Below, in pieces: positions 32,696-41,861 of a DNA stretch of 64,000 nucleotides (positions are counted from its first letter, which is position 1; each line of letters opens with the position of its first letter). This DNA comes from Ancylobacter amanitiformis. Its GTDB lineage: Bacteria; Pseudomonadota; Alphaproteobacteria; Rhizobiales; Xanthobacteraceae. The stretch lies in the NCBI RefSeq assembly GCF_030814815.1, contig NZ_JAUSVR010000008.1, forward strand, positions 1 to 64,000, given 5' to 3'. The notes under the pieces were generated by a model, which was given only the letters and a program-made list of their open reading frames with translations, was not told the origin of the DNA and did not search any database. The position numbers and the translations under genes were made by a program.

Positions 32696-33574
32696 ATGGC
32701 CGATCTCGGCACTTCTGGACAGCCCCAACGACCCGGTTCGGCCTTCCGCGTGGCGCTGATGCTGCCGGGATCGGTCGTCACGCTCGGGTTGATCCTGTTC
32801 GCGCTCGGCCTGCTCGCCATCCTCGCGTTCCGCTTCAATGACGGGTCCTTGTTCGGGGCCGGTTTCACGCTCGGCAATTTCAGGATCCTCGCCAGCGAGC
32901 CGCTCTATGGGCTGGTCATCCTGCGCTCGCTGACGATTGCCGGTCTCGTGACGGCGGCGACCGTGGTCACCGCCTATCCCGTGGCGTACTACCTGTCCTT
33001 CCATGCGCGGTCGCGCGCGCTCATCCTGTTCCTGGTCACGCTGCCGTTCTGGACCAGCTACCTGCTGCGGGTCTTCGCCTGGAAGATCGTGCTGGCCTAT
33101 AATGGCGTGCTCAATTCCGGCCTCATCGCCGCCGGCATCTGGAGCGAGCCGTCGACCGCGCTGCTCAACACGCCGGCCGCCGTGGTGCTGACGCTGGCGC
33201 ATGCCTATGCGCCCTTCGCCATCCTGCCGATCCTCGTGTCGCTGGATGCCATTCCCCGCTCGCTGGCCGAGGCGGCGGCCGATCTCGGCGCCACGCCGTT
33301 CACCGTGTTCCGGCGGGTGATCCTGCCCAATTCGATGCCGGGCGTGCTGGCGGGCGCGGTGGTCGTGTTCGTGCCGACAGTGGGCGATTACGTCACCCCC
33401 GCGCTGGTCGGCGGGCCCAGCAGCACGATGATCGGCAGCCTGATCCAGGCGCAGTTCGGCAAGGCGCAGGACTGGCCGTTCGGGGCGGCTCTCGCCCTTG
33501 TCGTCATGCTGGTGATCCTTGCCGTGATCCTCCTCGTCCGCCGCGCCGACCATCGCTTCGGGAGCCGCCTGTGA
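32696..33574 (+). CDS. Spermidine/putrescine-type ABC permease (PotB type)
   Basis: A 292-residue permease with six helices. It shows the PotB/PotH pattern: a large first periplasmic loop, ..LVTLPFWTSYLLRVFAWKIVLAYNGVLN.. in part, and the coupling loop ..SLAEAAADLGATPFTVFRRVILPNSMPGVLAG... The ATG at 32696 follows GGAG by 5 bases. The stop overlaps the next permease gene (GTGA). The cargo class is polyamines and related cationic amines, but members also carry betaines. Confidence 0.92.
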   Translation: MADLGTSGQPQRPGSAFRVALMLPGSVVTLGLILFALGLLAILAFRFNDGSLFGAGFTLGNFRILASEPLYGLVILRSLTIAGLVTAATVVTAYPVAYYLSFHARSRALILFLVTLPFWTSYLLRVFAWKIVLAYNGVLNSGLIAAGIWSEPSTALLNTPAAVVLTLAHAYAPFAILPILVSLDAIPRSLAEAAADLGATPFTVFRRVILPNSMPGVLAGAVVVFVPTVGDYVTPALVGGPSSTMIGSLIQAQFGKAQDWPFGAALALVVMLVILAVILLVRRADHRFGSRL

Positions 33575-34392
33575 GCCCCGCCGCCGCTCCCGCTCCCTCG
33601 GCGCCCGGCCGGCCGCGCTGGCTCGGCGTCTACCTCGTCGCCTATCTCGTCTTCCTCTATCTGCCGATCGTGCTGATCCCGCTGTTCTCGTTCAACGATT
33701 CCGTGCAGGCGGCGTTTCCGCTGAAGGGTTTCACGCTGGACTGGTATCGTGGTCTCGCCGGCAACGCGGCGCTGAAGGCGGCGCTGATGACCAGCCTCGG
33801 CATCGGGGTCTGCGCGGCGTTTCTCGCCACGCTGTGCGGCATGACCATCGCCTATGCCGAACTCACCCTGCGCTCGCGGCTGTCCCGGCTGATCGCGGGC
33901 CTGGCGCGCATGCCGATCCTCATTCCCGGCGTGGTGGTGGGCATTTCGCTGCTCATCGCGGTCAATCTCGTCGGGCTGGGGCCCTCCCGGCTGGCGATCG
34001 TGCTGGGCCATGTGCTGGTCGCGCTGCCGACCACGGTCATCATCATCCGCGGCAGCCTCGCCGCGGTGCCGCGCAGCCTTCCCGAGGCGGCGCAGGACCT
34101 GGGGGCGAGCGATGCCATCGTGTTCCGGCGCGTGATGCTGCCGCTGGCGCTGCCCGCCGCCGTCTCCGCCTTCATGCTGGCCTTCCTGACCAGCTTCGAC
34201 GAGTTCATCGTCGCCTTCTTCCTCGCGGGCACGCAGCCGACCTTGCCGCTCTACATCTGGAGCCAGCTGCGCTTTCCCAAATCCCTGCCGACGGTCATGG
34301 CGCTTGGCACGGCGATCCTCGTTTCCTCGATCCTCATCGCCGGCGCGGCCGAACTGCTGCGCCGGCGCGGCCTGCGACGCCTGCCCCTGTGA
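33571..34392 (+). CDS. Spermidine/putrescine-type ABC permease (PotC type)
   Basis: A 273-residue permease starting with GTG inside the PotB-type stop (four-base overlap). It has six helices, the early LPIVLIPLFSFND segment typical of PotC/PotI, and the coupling loop ..SLPEAAQDLGASDAIVFRRVMLPLALPAAVSAF... It forms the heterodimeric channel with the previous gene product. Confidence 0.92.
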   Translation: MSPAAAPAPSAPGRPRWLGVYLVAYLVFLYLPIVLIPLFSFNDSVQAAFPLKGFTLDWYRGLAGNAALKAALMTSLGIGVCAAFLATLCGMTIAYAELTLRSRLSRLIAGLARMPILIPGVVVGISLLIAVNLVGLGPSRLAIVLGHVLVALPTTVIIIRGSLAAVPRSLPEAAQDLGASDAIVFRRVMLPLALPAAVSAFMLAFLTSFDEFIVAFFLAGTQPTLPLYIWSQLRFPKSLPTVMALGTAILVSSILIAGAAELLRRRGLRRLPL

Positions 34393-34471
34393 TTGCCTGA
34401 CCTCCTGAATGCCTGACCTCCCGACCCCTTCCAGAAGAACGCCATCGAGCGTCGACCAACGGAGAACCGAC

Positions 34472-35542
34472 ATGTCCCAGAAGACGCCGAGAACGATCCT
34501 GTCCAGCCTCCTCGCCGCCGCGCTCGCCTGCGCCACGGCACTGTCGCCGGTCGCGGCGTCGGCGGGCGACAAGCTCACCTATTTCACCTGGTCCGGCTAC
34601 GAACTGCCCGAGTTCGACGCCACCTACCTCAAGGCGCATGCCGACGGGGTCGACACCTCGACCTTCGGCGACGACGACGATGCCTTCACCAAGGTGAAGG
34701 CCGGCTTCCGGCCGGACCTGGCGCATCCCTGCTACGACAAGGTCGCGCGCTGGAGCCGGGAGGGGCTGATCGAGCCCATCGAGACATCGCGGATCAAGAA
34801 CTGGGACAAGATCTTCCCGGTATTCCGCGACCTGCCGGACCTGCAGGCCGGACCGGGCAAGGTGTGGATGGTGCCGTGGGACTGGGGCAACACCTCGATC
34901 CTCTACCGCACCGATCTGGTGAAGGATCCCGAGGCCAGCTGGAACCTGCTGTGGGACAAGGCCTATAGCGGGCGCCTCGCCACCATCGACGCGGTGCACG
35001 ACACCCCGGTCGTCGCCGCCCTGCTGACCGGGGTCAGCCCGTTCGACATGACCCCGGCGCAGATCGACATCGTGGCCGCCAAGCTGCGCGAGCAGCGCCC
35101 GCTGCTGTCGAGCTACACCACCGACATGACCTCGGTGGAGCAGGCGCTTGCCAGCGGCCAACTGGTGGCGGCGATGACGTGGAATGCCTCGGCGGTGGCG
35201 CTGAAGAAGCAGAACGTGCCGGTGGCGTTCATGAAGCCGAAGGAGGGCATGCTCACCTGGGCCTGCGGCTTCGTCCTGCTCAAGGGCAGCCCGCATGCCG
35301 ATCTCGCCTATGACTTCATCAACAGCCGGCTGGAAGCCAGTTCCGGTCAGAAGCTGATCGAGGATTACGGCTATGGCGCCTCCACCACGAGCGCCTTCGA
35401 TGCCGTGCCGAAAGCGACGCTGGAAAGCCTGCAGCTGCCCGCCGACCCGAATGTGGCGCTGAAGACCACCATCTTCACCGGGCCGATGAAGCAGGCCGAC
35501 GATCTCGCCAAGATGTTCGAGAAGGTGAAGGCGGGCGGCTGA
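34472..35542 (+). CDS. Spermidine/putrescine-type substrate-binding protein (PotD family)
   Basis: A 356-residue periplasmic protein with a signal peptide of about 31 residues (..SPVAASA/GD). The mature start KLTYFTWSGYELPEF and ..GKVWMVPWDWGNTSILYRTDLV.. follow the PotD/PotF pattern; the acidic segment DDDDAFTKVKAGFRPDLAHP contributes to the substrate cleft in relatives. The aromatic and acidic residues fit a cationic amine ligand, though the exact one cannot be read. ATG 34472 follows GGAGAA by 6 bases. It lies 79 bases after the permease pair. Confidence 0.92.
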   Translation: MSQKTPRTILSSLLAAALACATALSPVAASAGDKLTYFTWSGYELPEFDATYLKAHADGVDTSTFGDDDDAFTKVKAGFRPDLAHPCYDKVARWSREGLIEPIETSRIKNWDKIFPVFRDLPDLQAGPGKVWMVPWDWGNTSILYRTDLVKDPEASWNLLWDKAYSGRLATIDAVHDTPVVAALLTGVSPFDMTPAQIDIVAAKLREQRPLLSSYTTDMTSVEQALASGQLVAAMTWNASAVALKKQNVPVAFMKPKEGMLTWACGFVLLKGSPHADLAYDFINSRLEASSGQKLIEDYGYGASTTSAFDAVPKATLESLQLPADPNVALKTTIFTGPMKQADDLAKMFEKVKAGG

Positions 35543-35643
35543 TCCGCCGGTATGTTCGACGAGACCACCACGGGCGGCCTGCGCTGCCCGTGTTCCCGGC
35601 CATCACCTTTGCCGGCCGGGAAGCCGATGACAGGGACGGATGG

Positions 35644-36258
35644 ATGAGTGACGCTGCAGATGTGACGGAGCGGGCCGGCCGCGATGCCGACGAGGCCGAT
35701 ATCCGCGTGGGGCGGCGCGTGCGGGCGCTGCGGCTCGCCCGCAACCTCTCGCTCGCCGATCTCGCGGCGCGGGCCGGCATCTCCATCGGCGCGCTCAGCC
35801 AGATCGAGCGTGGCATGACCTCGCTGCGGGTGCGGGTGATCTGGCCGCTGGCCGCGGCGCTCGACGTCGAACCCTCCGCGCTGATCGTGGATGATGACGA
35901 GGCGGAGAGCGATCTCTACTGCGTGCGCGCGGCCAGGCGGCGCCCGCTGCCCGTTCAGTCGGAGGGGATCTCCAAGGATCTGCTGTCGCCCCCCGGTGCG
36001 GTGCTCACCGGGATGATGGTGGTCGTCGAACCGGGCGGGGGAACCGATGCCTATTCCCATTCCGGCCACGAATTCGGTTTCGTTGCCGAAGGAGAGATCG
36101 AGTTGACGGTGGATTCCACGCGCTATGTGCTGAAGGCGGGCGACAGCTTCGCCTTCAAGAGCACGCTGCTGCACGCCTTCCGCAACACCCGGCCCGAGCG
36201 TTGCAGCATCGTGTGGGTGAACAGCCAGAAGGCGAAGGAGCCGCGCGATGGCGAATGA
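35644..36258 (+). CDS. XRE-family regulator with cupin domain
   Basis: A 204-residue regulator: helix-turn-helix at about 20-75 (..LSLADLAARAGISIGALSQIERG..) and a cupin barrel at about 125-190 (..SHSGHEFGFVAEGEIELTVD.., ..HAFRNTRPERC..). This is the PuuR/SutR arrangement; PuuR represses putrescine use. The position inside a polyamine-type importer operon supports such a role. ATG 35644 is preferred; a GTG at 35590 opens the same frame. The last 11 bases overlap the ATPase gene, so regulator and transporter ATPase are translated together. Confidence 0.9.
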   Translation: MSDAADVTERAGRDADEADIRVGRRVRALRLARNLSLADLAARAGISIGALSQIERGMTSLRVRVIWPLAAALDVEPSALIVDDDEAESDLYCVRAARRRPLPVQSEGISKDLLSPPGAVLTGMMVVVEPGGGTDAYSHSGHEFGFVAEGEIELTVDSTRYVLKAGDSFAFKSTLLHAFRNTRPERCSIVWVNSQKAKEPRDGE

Positions 36259-37342
36259 GGCACTGCTGCGGCTGGAGCGGGTGAGCAAGCGCTTTGACGG
36301 CGGTGTCGTCGGCATGGACGATATCAGCCTCGACATCGCCGAGGGTGAATTCCTCAGCCTGCTCGGCCCGTCCGGTTGCGGCAAGACCACCACGCTGCGG
36401 GTGATCGCCGGCTTCGAAACGCCCACTGCCGGCCGCCTGCTGATCGACGGCCGCGACATCACCGCGCTGCGTCCCTTCGCGCGGCCGGTGAACACCGTGT
36501 TCCAGGATTACGCGCTGTTTCCCCACATGAACGTGGCGGAGAATGTCGGCTTCGGCCTGTCGCTGCGCCCGATGGCGGGGGCCGAGCGGGCGCGCCGCGT
36601 CGCGCAGGCGCTGGCCCTGGTCGGCCTCTCCGACAAGGCGGGCCAGCGCGTGCAGGCGTTGTCCGGCGGGCAGAGGCAGCGCGTGGCGCTGGCGCGCGCG
36701 CTGGTCTGCCAGCCGCGGCTTCTTCTGCTCGACGAGCCGCTGTCGGCGCTCGACGCCAATCTGCGCGAGCAGATGCAGCTGGAATTGAAGCGGCTGCAGC
36801 GCGAGCTTGGCACCACCTTCGTGATGGTCACGCATGACCAGACCGAGGCGCTGTCGATCTCGGACCGCATCGTGGTGATGAATCGCGGCCGCATCGAGCA
36901 GGTCGCCTCGCCGGCAACGCTTTATGACGGGCCCGCCACCCGTTTCGTCGCCAGCTTCATCGGCGCGATGAACCTGCTGCCGGCGCGGATCGGCGCGACC
37001 GGCGATGCCGGCGCCACCCTTGTCGCCGGGGGCATGACCTTCCAGGTGCCGCTGGCCGGGCGTGCCGCGATGACGCCCCTGCCCGACATGCTCGTCGGCA
37101 TCCGGCCGGAGGATGTCGTGCTGGAGCTTGGCGAGGGCCCGGCCGGCGCGGCGTCCGGCATCGTGGAAGGCACCTCGTTCCAGGGGCGCAGCCTGCGCGT
37201 TCATCTGCGTCTCGCCAGCGGCCCCGCTCTCATGGCCGATGTCGCGCGCGGTGCCTTGCCCGCCGCGGTGGGCCAGGGCGACCGGCTGTCCGTCTCGGTC
37301 CGGGCCGGGGCGGCGTGCGCGCTGCTGCCGGCCGATGGCTGA
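36248..37342 (+). CDS. Spermidine/putrescine-type ABC ATP-binding protein (PotA type)
   Basis: A 364-residue ATPase. Walker A GPSGCGKTT, Q-loop TVFQDYALFPHMNV, signature LSGGQRQR, Walker B LLLLDEPLSALD, switch His in VTHDQTEALS, followed by a C-terminal TOBE regulatory domain (about 240-360, GIRPEDVVLEL). It energises the PotBC-type permease. It starts within the end of the XRE-cupin gene. With both permeases, PotD-type protein and this ATPase the importer is complete. Confidence 0.93.
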   Translation: MANEALLRLERVSKRFDGGVVGMDDISLDIAEGEFLSLLGPSGCGKTTTLRVIAGFETPTAGRLLIDGRDITALRPFARPVNTVFQDYALFPHMNVAENVGFGLSLRPMAGAERARRVAQALALVGLSDKAGQRVQALSGGQRQRVALARALVCQPRLLLLDEPLSALDANLREQMQLELKRLQRELGTTFVMVTHDQTEALSISDRIVVMNRGRIEQVASPATLYDGPATRFVASFIGAMNLLPARIGATGDAGATLVAGGMTFQVPLAGRAAMTPLPDMLVGIRPEDVVLELGEGPAGAASGIVEGTSFQGRSLRVHLRLASGPALMADVARGALPAAVGQGDRLSVSVRAGAACALLPADG

Positions 37343-37386
37343 TTTTCGCGCTGCCAGCCGCTCCGTCAAAAGACGGACGTGCAGGA

Positions 37387-37425
37387 ACCGCCCGCTGCAA
37401 CCGTCCGCTGCAACCGCCCGCTGCG
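37387..37425. repeat. Three tandem copies of a 13-bp repeat
   Basis: ACCGCCCGCTGCA, ACCGTCCGCTGCA and ACCGCCCGCTGCG follow each other directly in the spacer between the ATPase and the FAD oxidoreductase genes. Confidence 0.88.
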
Positions 37426-37510
37426 ATTTCCCCGCGATGCACACGGGGCGGACTATCCTGCGGGGCGCCCTGCGCGCCGCCGCCGAACGTTCAGCTGGAG
37501 ACTTTCCGCG

Positions 37511-38851
37511 ATGACATTGAATGCCGGGAATGCCGGGAACCGCGCCGGGGCCGGCGCTCATGTGCACGATGCCGACTCCGTCTATGCCCTCACCGCCGGC
37601 CCCGACGTGCCGGGCGAGAGGCTGGACGGTGACTTACTGGGCGGCGACCTGCGGGTCGATGTCGCCGTGGTCGGCGGGGGCATTACCGGGCTCTCCGCCG
37701 CCTATCACCTCGCCAAGGCCGGCGTCAGCGTCGCGCTGGTGGACGCGCGCGGCTTCGGCTGGGGGGCGTCGGGTCGCAATGGCGGGCAGGTCAATCCGGG
37801 CCTCAAGCACGAGCCGGCCGCGATCGAGAAGGCCTTCGGGCCGGAGCTGGGCGCGCGCATGGTCGCCTTCGCCTTCACCGCGCCGGACAAGGTATTCCAG
37901 CTGGTAAGCGAGGCCGGCATCGCCTGCGAGGCCCAGCGCACCGGCACCGTCCGCGCGGCCTTCAGCGCGGGCTCGGTCGGCTTTCTCGAACGGGCCACGG
38001 CGGAGTTGCAGCGGCGCGGCATGCCGGTGGAGTGGCTGGACCGCGCGGCGGTGGCGCAGGCCACCGGCACCGCCCGCTACACGGCGGCGGCGCTGGACCG
38101 GCGCGGCGGCTCGCTCAATCCGCTCGCCTATAGCCGGGGCCTCGCCCGCGCGGCGGCGGGGGCGGGGGCCCGCCTGTTCCCCCACACGCCGGCGCTCTCG
38201 CTGGCGCGAATGGCGGATGGCTGGATCCTCGCCACCCCCACCGGGCAGATCCGCGCGGCGCGCGTCATCCTTGGCACCAATGGCTATACCGATGATCTCT
38301 GGCCCGGGCTGAAGCGCGCGGTGGTGCCGGTGTTCAGCGGCATCATCGCCTCCGAGCCGCTGGCGGAGCGGGACGCGGCGCGCATCCTGCCGGGGCGCCA
38401 TGTGCTGTACGAGCACGAATCGATCACCGTCTATTACCGGCTGGATGCGGATAACCGGCTGCTCATGGGCGGGCGCAGCCGGCTGCGGCCGTTGCACGGC
38501 CCCGCGCCGTTCCCGGACCTCAGGCGCTACACGCAACGGCTCTGGCCGTTTCTCGCCGATGTCAGGTGGAGCCATGGCTGGAATGGCCAGCTCGGCATTA
38601 CCACGGACCATTATCCCGTCATCGCCGCGCCCGCGCCGGGACTTGTCGCCTGCATCGGCTATAATGGACGGGGCGTCGCCATGGCGACGGCGATGGGCGG
38701 GGAACTGGCGCGCTGGGCCACCGGCACGCCCGAGCCCGCGCTGGACATGCCGGTACGCCCGTTCACGACCTATCCGTTCCACGGCCTCTGGCCGATCGGC
38801 GCGGCCATCCGCATCGCCTATGGTCGCGCGCGCAACGCGCTCGGCATCTGA
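37511..38851 (+). CDS. FAD-dependent amine oxidoreductase (PuuB/DAO family)
   Basis: A 446-residue D-amino-acid-oxidase-fold enzyme. The FAD motif is VAVVGGGITGLSAAYHLAKAG (residues about 52-72), followed by GWGASGRNGGQVNPG, which is typical of gamma-glutamylputrescine oxidase (PuuB) and related amine oxidases, and ends with IGYNGRGVAMATAMGG. It probably oxidises an imported amine to an aldehyde and H2O2 or reduced acceptor. The aldehyde dehydrogenase gene follows after 35 bases. ATG 37511 is chosen as the first ATG; the frame is also open from a GTG at 37379 through a repeat-containing spacer. Confidence 0.88.
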   Translation: MTLNAGNAGNRAGAGAHVHDADSVYALTAGPDVPGERLDGDLLGGDLRVDVAVVGGGITGLSAAYHLAKAGVSVALVDARGFGWGASGRNGGQVNPGLKHEPAAIEKAFGPELGARMVAFAFTAPDKVFQLVSEAGIACEAQRTGTVRAAFSAGSVGFLERATAELQRRGMPVEWLDRAAVAQATGTARYTAAALDRRGGSLNPLAYSRGLARAAAGAGARLFPHTPALSLARMADGWILATPTGQIRAARVILGTNGYTDDLWPGLKRAVVPVFSGIIASEPLAERDAARILPGRHVLYEHESITVYYRLDADNRLLMGGRSRLRPLHGPAPFPDLRRYTQRLWPFLADVRWSHGWNGQLGITTDHYPVIAAPAPGLVACIGYNGRGVAMATAMGGELARWATGTPEPALDMPVRPFTTYPFHGLWPIGAAIRIAYGRARNALGI

Positions 38852-38886
38852 CCCACGCCTTCCTCGCGACAAGAAACGAGATCCGC

Positions 38887-40317
38887 ATGACCCCCAATAT
38901 GCAGAAATTCTATATTGACGGCGCCTTCGTCGACCCGATCGAGAGCCGGCCGCTCGGCGTCGTCGATCCCGCGACGGAACAGGTGTTCGCCACCATTTCG
39001 CTCGGCACGCAGGCGGATGTCGACCGTGCGGTGGCGGCGGCCCGCGCGGCGTTCGCGAGCTTCCAGTTCACCTCCAAGGAGGAGCGCCTCGCGCTTCTGG
39101 AGCGCCTGCTGGAGGTCTATGAACGCCGCTACGAGGATGTCGCCCAGGCGATCAGCCGCGAAATGGGCTCGCCCATCGCCCGCGCCCGCGACTCGCAGGC
39201 CTATGCCGGCCTCGGCCATCTGAAGGCGACCATCGAGGCCTTCCGGCGCTTCGAATTCGACGAGACGCGCGGCACCACCCGCGTCACCCATGAGCCGGTC
39301 GGCGTGGTCGGGCTGATCACCCCGTGGAACTGGCCGCTCAACCAGATCATGTGCAAGGTGGCGCCCGCCATCGCCGCCGGTTGCACCATGGTGCTGAAGC
39401 CGTCCGAGATCGCCCCGGTCTCCGGCATCGTCTTCGCCGAGATCCTGCATGAGATCGGCCTGCCGAAGGGCGTGTTCAATCTTGTCAACGGCACCGGGCC
39501 GGAAGTGGGCGCCGCGCTGTCCTCGCATCCCGATATCGACATGGTGTCCTTCACCGGCTCCACCCGCGCCGGCATCGATGTGGCGCGCAACGCCGCCGCG
39601 ACGGTGAAGCGCGTCGCGCAGGAGCTGGGCGGCAAGTCGGCCAATATCGTGCTTCCCGATGCGGACCTCGAGGTCGCGGTGTCGGAGGGGGTGAAGGCCT
39701 GCTTCTCCAATACCGGTCAGTCCTGCGACGCGCCGACCCGCATGCTGGTGCCGGCCGATCGCCAGGCGGAAGCGCTCGCCATCGCGCGGCGCACCGCCGA
39801 GCCGCTGCGCGTCGGCGCGCCGACCGATGTGGAGACGCAGATCGGCCCGCTGGTCAGCGACGTGCAGTTCGCCAAGGTGCAGGGCCTGATCCAGGCCGGC
39901 ATCGACGAAGGCGCGACGCTGGTGATCGGTGGCACGGGCAAGCCGGAAGGGCTGGAGACCGGCTATTACGTGAAGCCCACCGTGTTCGGCGACGTGAAGC
40001 CCGGTATGCGCATCGAGCGCGAGGAGATCTTCGGCCCGGTGCTGGCGATCATTCCTTACGACACGCTCGACCAGGCCATCGCGATCGCCAATGACACGCC
40101 CTATGGCCTCGCCGCCTATGTGCAGGGCACGGATATCGCCGAAGCGCGCCGCGTCGCGCGCAAGCTGCGGGCCGGCTCGGTCTATCTGAACTATCCGGAC
40201 TGGGACCTGTTCGCGCCGTTCGGCGGTTACAAGCAGTCCGGCAACGGGCGCGAATATGCCGATTTCGGCCTGCACGACTTCCTCGAGATCAAGGGCATTG
40301 TCGGCTACGGCGACTGA
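38887..40317 (+). CDS. NAD-dependent aldehyde dehydrogenase
   Basis: A 476-residue aldehyde dehydrogenase with PWNWPLNQI (cofactor pocket), the general base Glu in AQELGGKSAN and the catalytic Cys in NTGQSCDAP. It ends FGGYKQSGNGREYADFGLHDF. It would oxidise the amino-aldehyde made by the preceding oxidoreductase to an amino acid. The family member is of the broad betaine/gamma-aminobutyraldehyde type. ATG at 38887 follows AACGAGA. It ends the operon; a hairpin follows. Confidence 0.93.
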   Translation: MTPNMQKFYIDGAFVDPIESRPLGVVDPATEQVFATISLGTQADVDRAVAAARAAFASFQFTSKEERLALLERLLEVYERRYEDVAQAISREMGSPIARARDSQAYAGLGHLKATIEAFRRFEFDETRGTTRVTHEPVGVVGLITPWNWPLNQIMCKVAPAIAAGCTMVLKPSEIAPVSGIVFAEILHEIGLPKGVFNLVNGTGPEVGAALSSHPDIDMVSFTGSTRAGIDVARNAAATVKRVAQELGGKSANIVLPDADLEVAVSEGVKACFSNTGQSCDAPTRMLVPADRQAEALAIARRTAEPLRVGAPTDVETQIGPLVSDVQFAKVQGLIQAGIDEGATLVIGGTGKPEGLETGYYVKPTVFGDVKPGMRIEREEIFGPVLAIIPYDTLDQAIAIANDTPYGLAAYVQGTDIAEARRVARKLRAGSVYLNYPDWDLFAPFGGYKQSGNGREYADFGLHDFLEIKGIVGYGD

Positions 40318-40330
40318 TCCGGACCCTCGC

Positions 40331-40363
40331 ACCAGCCGGCGACAGCGATCGCCGCCGGCTGGT
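40331..40363 (+). terminator. Hairpin after the aldehyde dehydrogenase gene
   Basis: ACCAGCCGGCG (40331-40341) and CGCCGGCTGGT (40353-40363) are fully complementary (11 bp), followed by ATTCTCC rather than a clean T tract. Position 13 bases after the stop supports a terminator role. The remaining spacer to 40635 is GC-rich with a TTCAATTGAA palindrome near 40590 that may belong to the next promoter. Confidence 0.6.
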
Positions 40364-40635
40364 ATTCTCCACTCTCCACTCTCCGCGCGAGGCCGAGGCC
40401 GGCCGCGCCCGCCGCCCCGGGCGGGCCTGTTCCGGGCACGGGCCGTCTTGCCTGCCCGGCTGCCGCTTTTCCCGGATTCCCGATTCAGTGCGGGCGCCCG
40501 CAACGGGCAGCGCTCGGCGGTGATGGCCCACGGGAGGGCGCGCGCCCCCGCCGGCTCGACATCTGGCGCCACGGCGATGAAGCCGCTATCAATTCAATTG
40601 AAACATTCCAGCCAGACGCCGGCAGCGGGACGGTC

Positions 40636-41364
40636 ATGCCAGATAGTTTCTCCATCGCCTATTGCGGACCCGCCGCCGTTCCGGACGACCTGCTGGCACG
40701 GTGGAATCTCGATCCTGTTCTGCTGGCGGTGCTTGCCGCGCTGGCCGTGGCGCTGGCCGGCGGGCGCAGCACCAATGCTCGCGCCGGCTGGGCGGCGCTG
40801 GCGCTGATGGTGGTGATCTTCGTATCCCCGCTCTGCGCGCTGTCCTCGGCGCTGTTCTCGGCGCGGGTGCTGCATCATGTGCTGCTGATTGCCGCCGTGG
40901 CGCCGCTGCTGGCGCTGGCGTTCCCGCTGCGCCGCCTGCCGTCGCCGCCGCTCTCACTGCTCGTCGGCCTGCAGGGCGTGGTGCTGTGGGTCTGGCATAT
41001 GCCGATTCCCTATGAATGGGGGCTCGCCACCGTGCCGACCTATTGGCTGATGCAGATCTCGCTGCTGGGCAGCGCCTTCCTGCTCTGGCGGGCGGTTCTC
41101 GCGCCGGCGACACCGGCGGGTTCGGCGCTGGTCGCGCTGGTGGGGACCGTCGCGCAGATGGGTCTTCTGGCCGCGCTCATCGTGTTCGCGCCGCGCGCGC
41201 TCTACGATGTCCATGTCGCCAGCACGCAGGCCTGGGGGATGAGCCCCCTCGCCGACCAGCAACTGGCCGGGCTGCTCATGTGGGTGCCGGCCTCGCTGCC
41301 CTATCTGGGTGTCGGCCTCTGGCTGGCCTGGTCGAGCCTGCGGCCGGTCGGGCCGGTGGCATGA
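40636..41364 (+). CDS. CtaG-type cytochrome c oxidase assembly protein (caa3_CtaG family)
   Basis: A 242-residue membrane protein with six to seven hydrophobic helices. Conserved histidines are in ARVLHHVLLIA and VLWVWHMPIPYEW, which mark the caa3_CtaG family; these proteins assist copper or haem insertion into certain oxidases and are unrelated to the Cox11-type CtaG. The ATG at 40636 starts MPDSFSIAYCGPA. The stop overlaps the next gene by four bases. It is the first gene of the oxidase cluster. Confidence 0.85.
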   Translation: MPDSFSIAYCGPAAVPDDLLARWNLDPVLLAVLAALAVALAGGRSTNARAGWAALALMVVIFVSPLCALSSALFSARVLHHVLLIAAVAPLLALAFPLRRLPSPPLSLLVGLQGVVLWVWHMPIPYEWGLATVPTYWLMQISLLGSAFLLWRAVLAPATPAGSALVALVGTVAQMGLLAALIVFAPRALYDVHVASTQAWGMSPLADQQLAGLLMWVPASLPYLGVGLWLAWSSLRPVGPVA

Positions 41365-41861
41365 CGACGCTGCTCAAGTTCATCCACCTCGCCACGATCG
41401 CGATCTGGTCGGCCGGATTGATCGTGCTGCCTTTCCTGTTCTGGCAGCGGCGCGGCCTCGAGCCCGGGCCGGAGCTGGACCGGCTGCACCGCTTCACCCG
41501 CTTCATCTATGTCGAAATCACCTCGCCAGCGGCGTTCATCGCCATCGGCACCGGGACCGCGCTCATCTTCCTGCAGACCACCTTCCTGGAATGGTTCTCG
41601 CTGAAAATGGTGCTGGTCGGGCTCATGGCGATGCTGCACGTCGTCGCCGGGCTGGTGCTCGGGCATCTGTTCGAGCCGGGCCGGCGCTTCGGGCGCGTCG
41701 CCTTCGTGTCGCTCACGCTCTCCTATCTCGTGCTGATCACGGCCATCCTCTGGGTGGTGCTCGCCAAGCCGCCGATCGATTCCAACCAGTTCGCGACGGA
41801 ACTGTTCTCGCCCGGCGGGCTCGGTCACTTCTTCGCCGACACCAGAATTCCGATGCCATGA
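41361..41861 (+). CDS. CopD/HemJ-like membrane protein
   Basis: A 166-residue protein with four helices. The N-terminal KFIHLATIAIWSAGLIVLP carries the His-x-x-x-x-x-x-x-x-Ala pattern of CopD and HemJ haem-binding membrane proteins, and a second His lies in LMAMLHVVAGLVLG. It may hold haem or assist copper delivery to the oxidase. It overlaps the CtaG-like gene by four bases, and its last 37 bases overlap the convergent DUF2231 gene. Confidence 0.75.
   Translation: MTTLLKFIHLATIAIWSAGLIVLPFLFWQRRGLEPGPELDRLHRFTRFIYVEITSPAAFIAIGTGTALIFLQTTFLEWFSLKMVLVGLMAMLHVVAGLVLGHLFEPGRRFGRVAFVSLTLSYLVLITAILWVVLAKPPIDSNQFATELFSPGGLGHFFADTRIPMP

Noticed and set aside
37379-37510. Longer N-terminus for the FAD oxidoreductase from the GTG at 37379
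   Set aside because: It would translate a 13-bp tandem repeat into an Arg/Pro-rich stretch not expected before the FAD domain; the ATG at 37511 gives a normal length.
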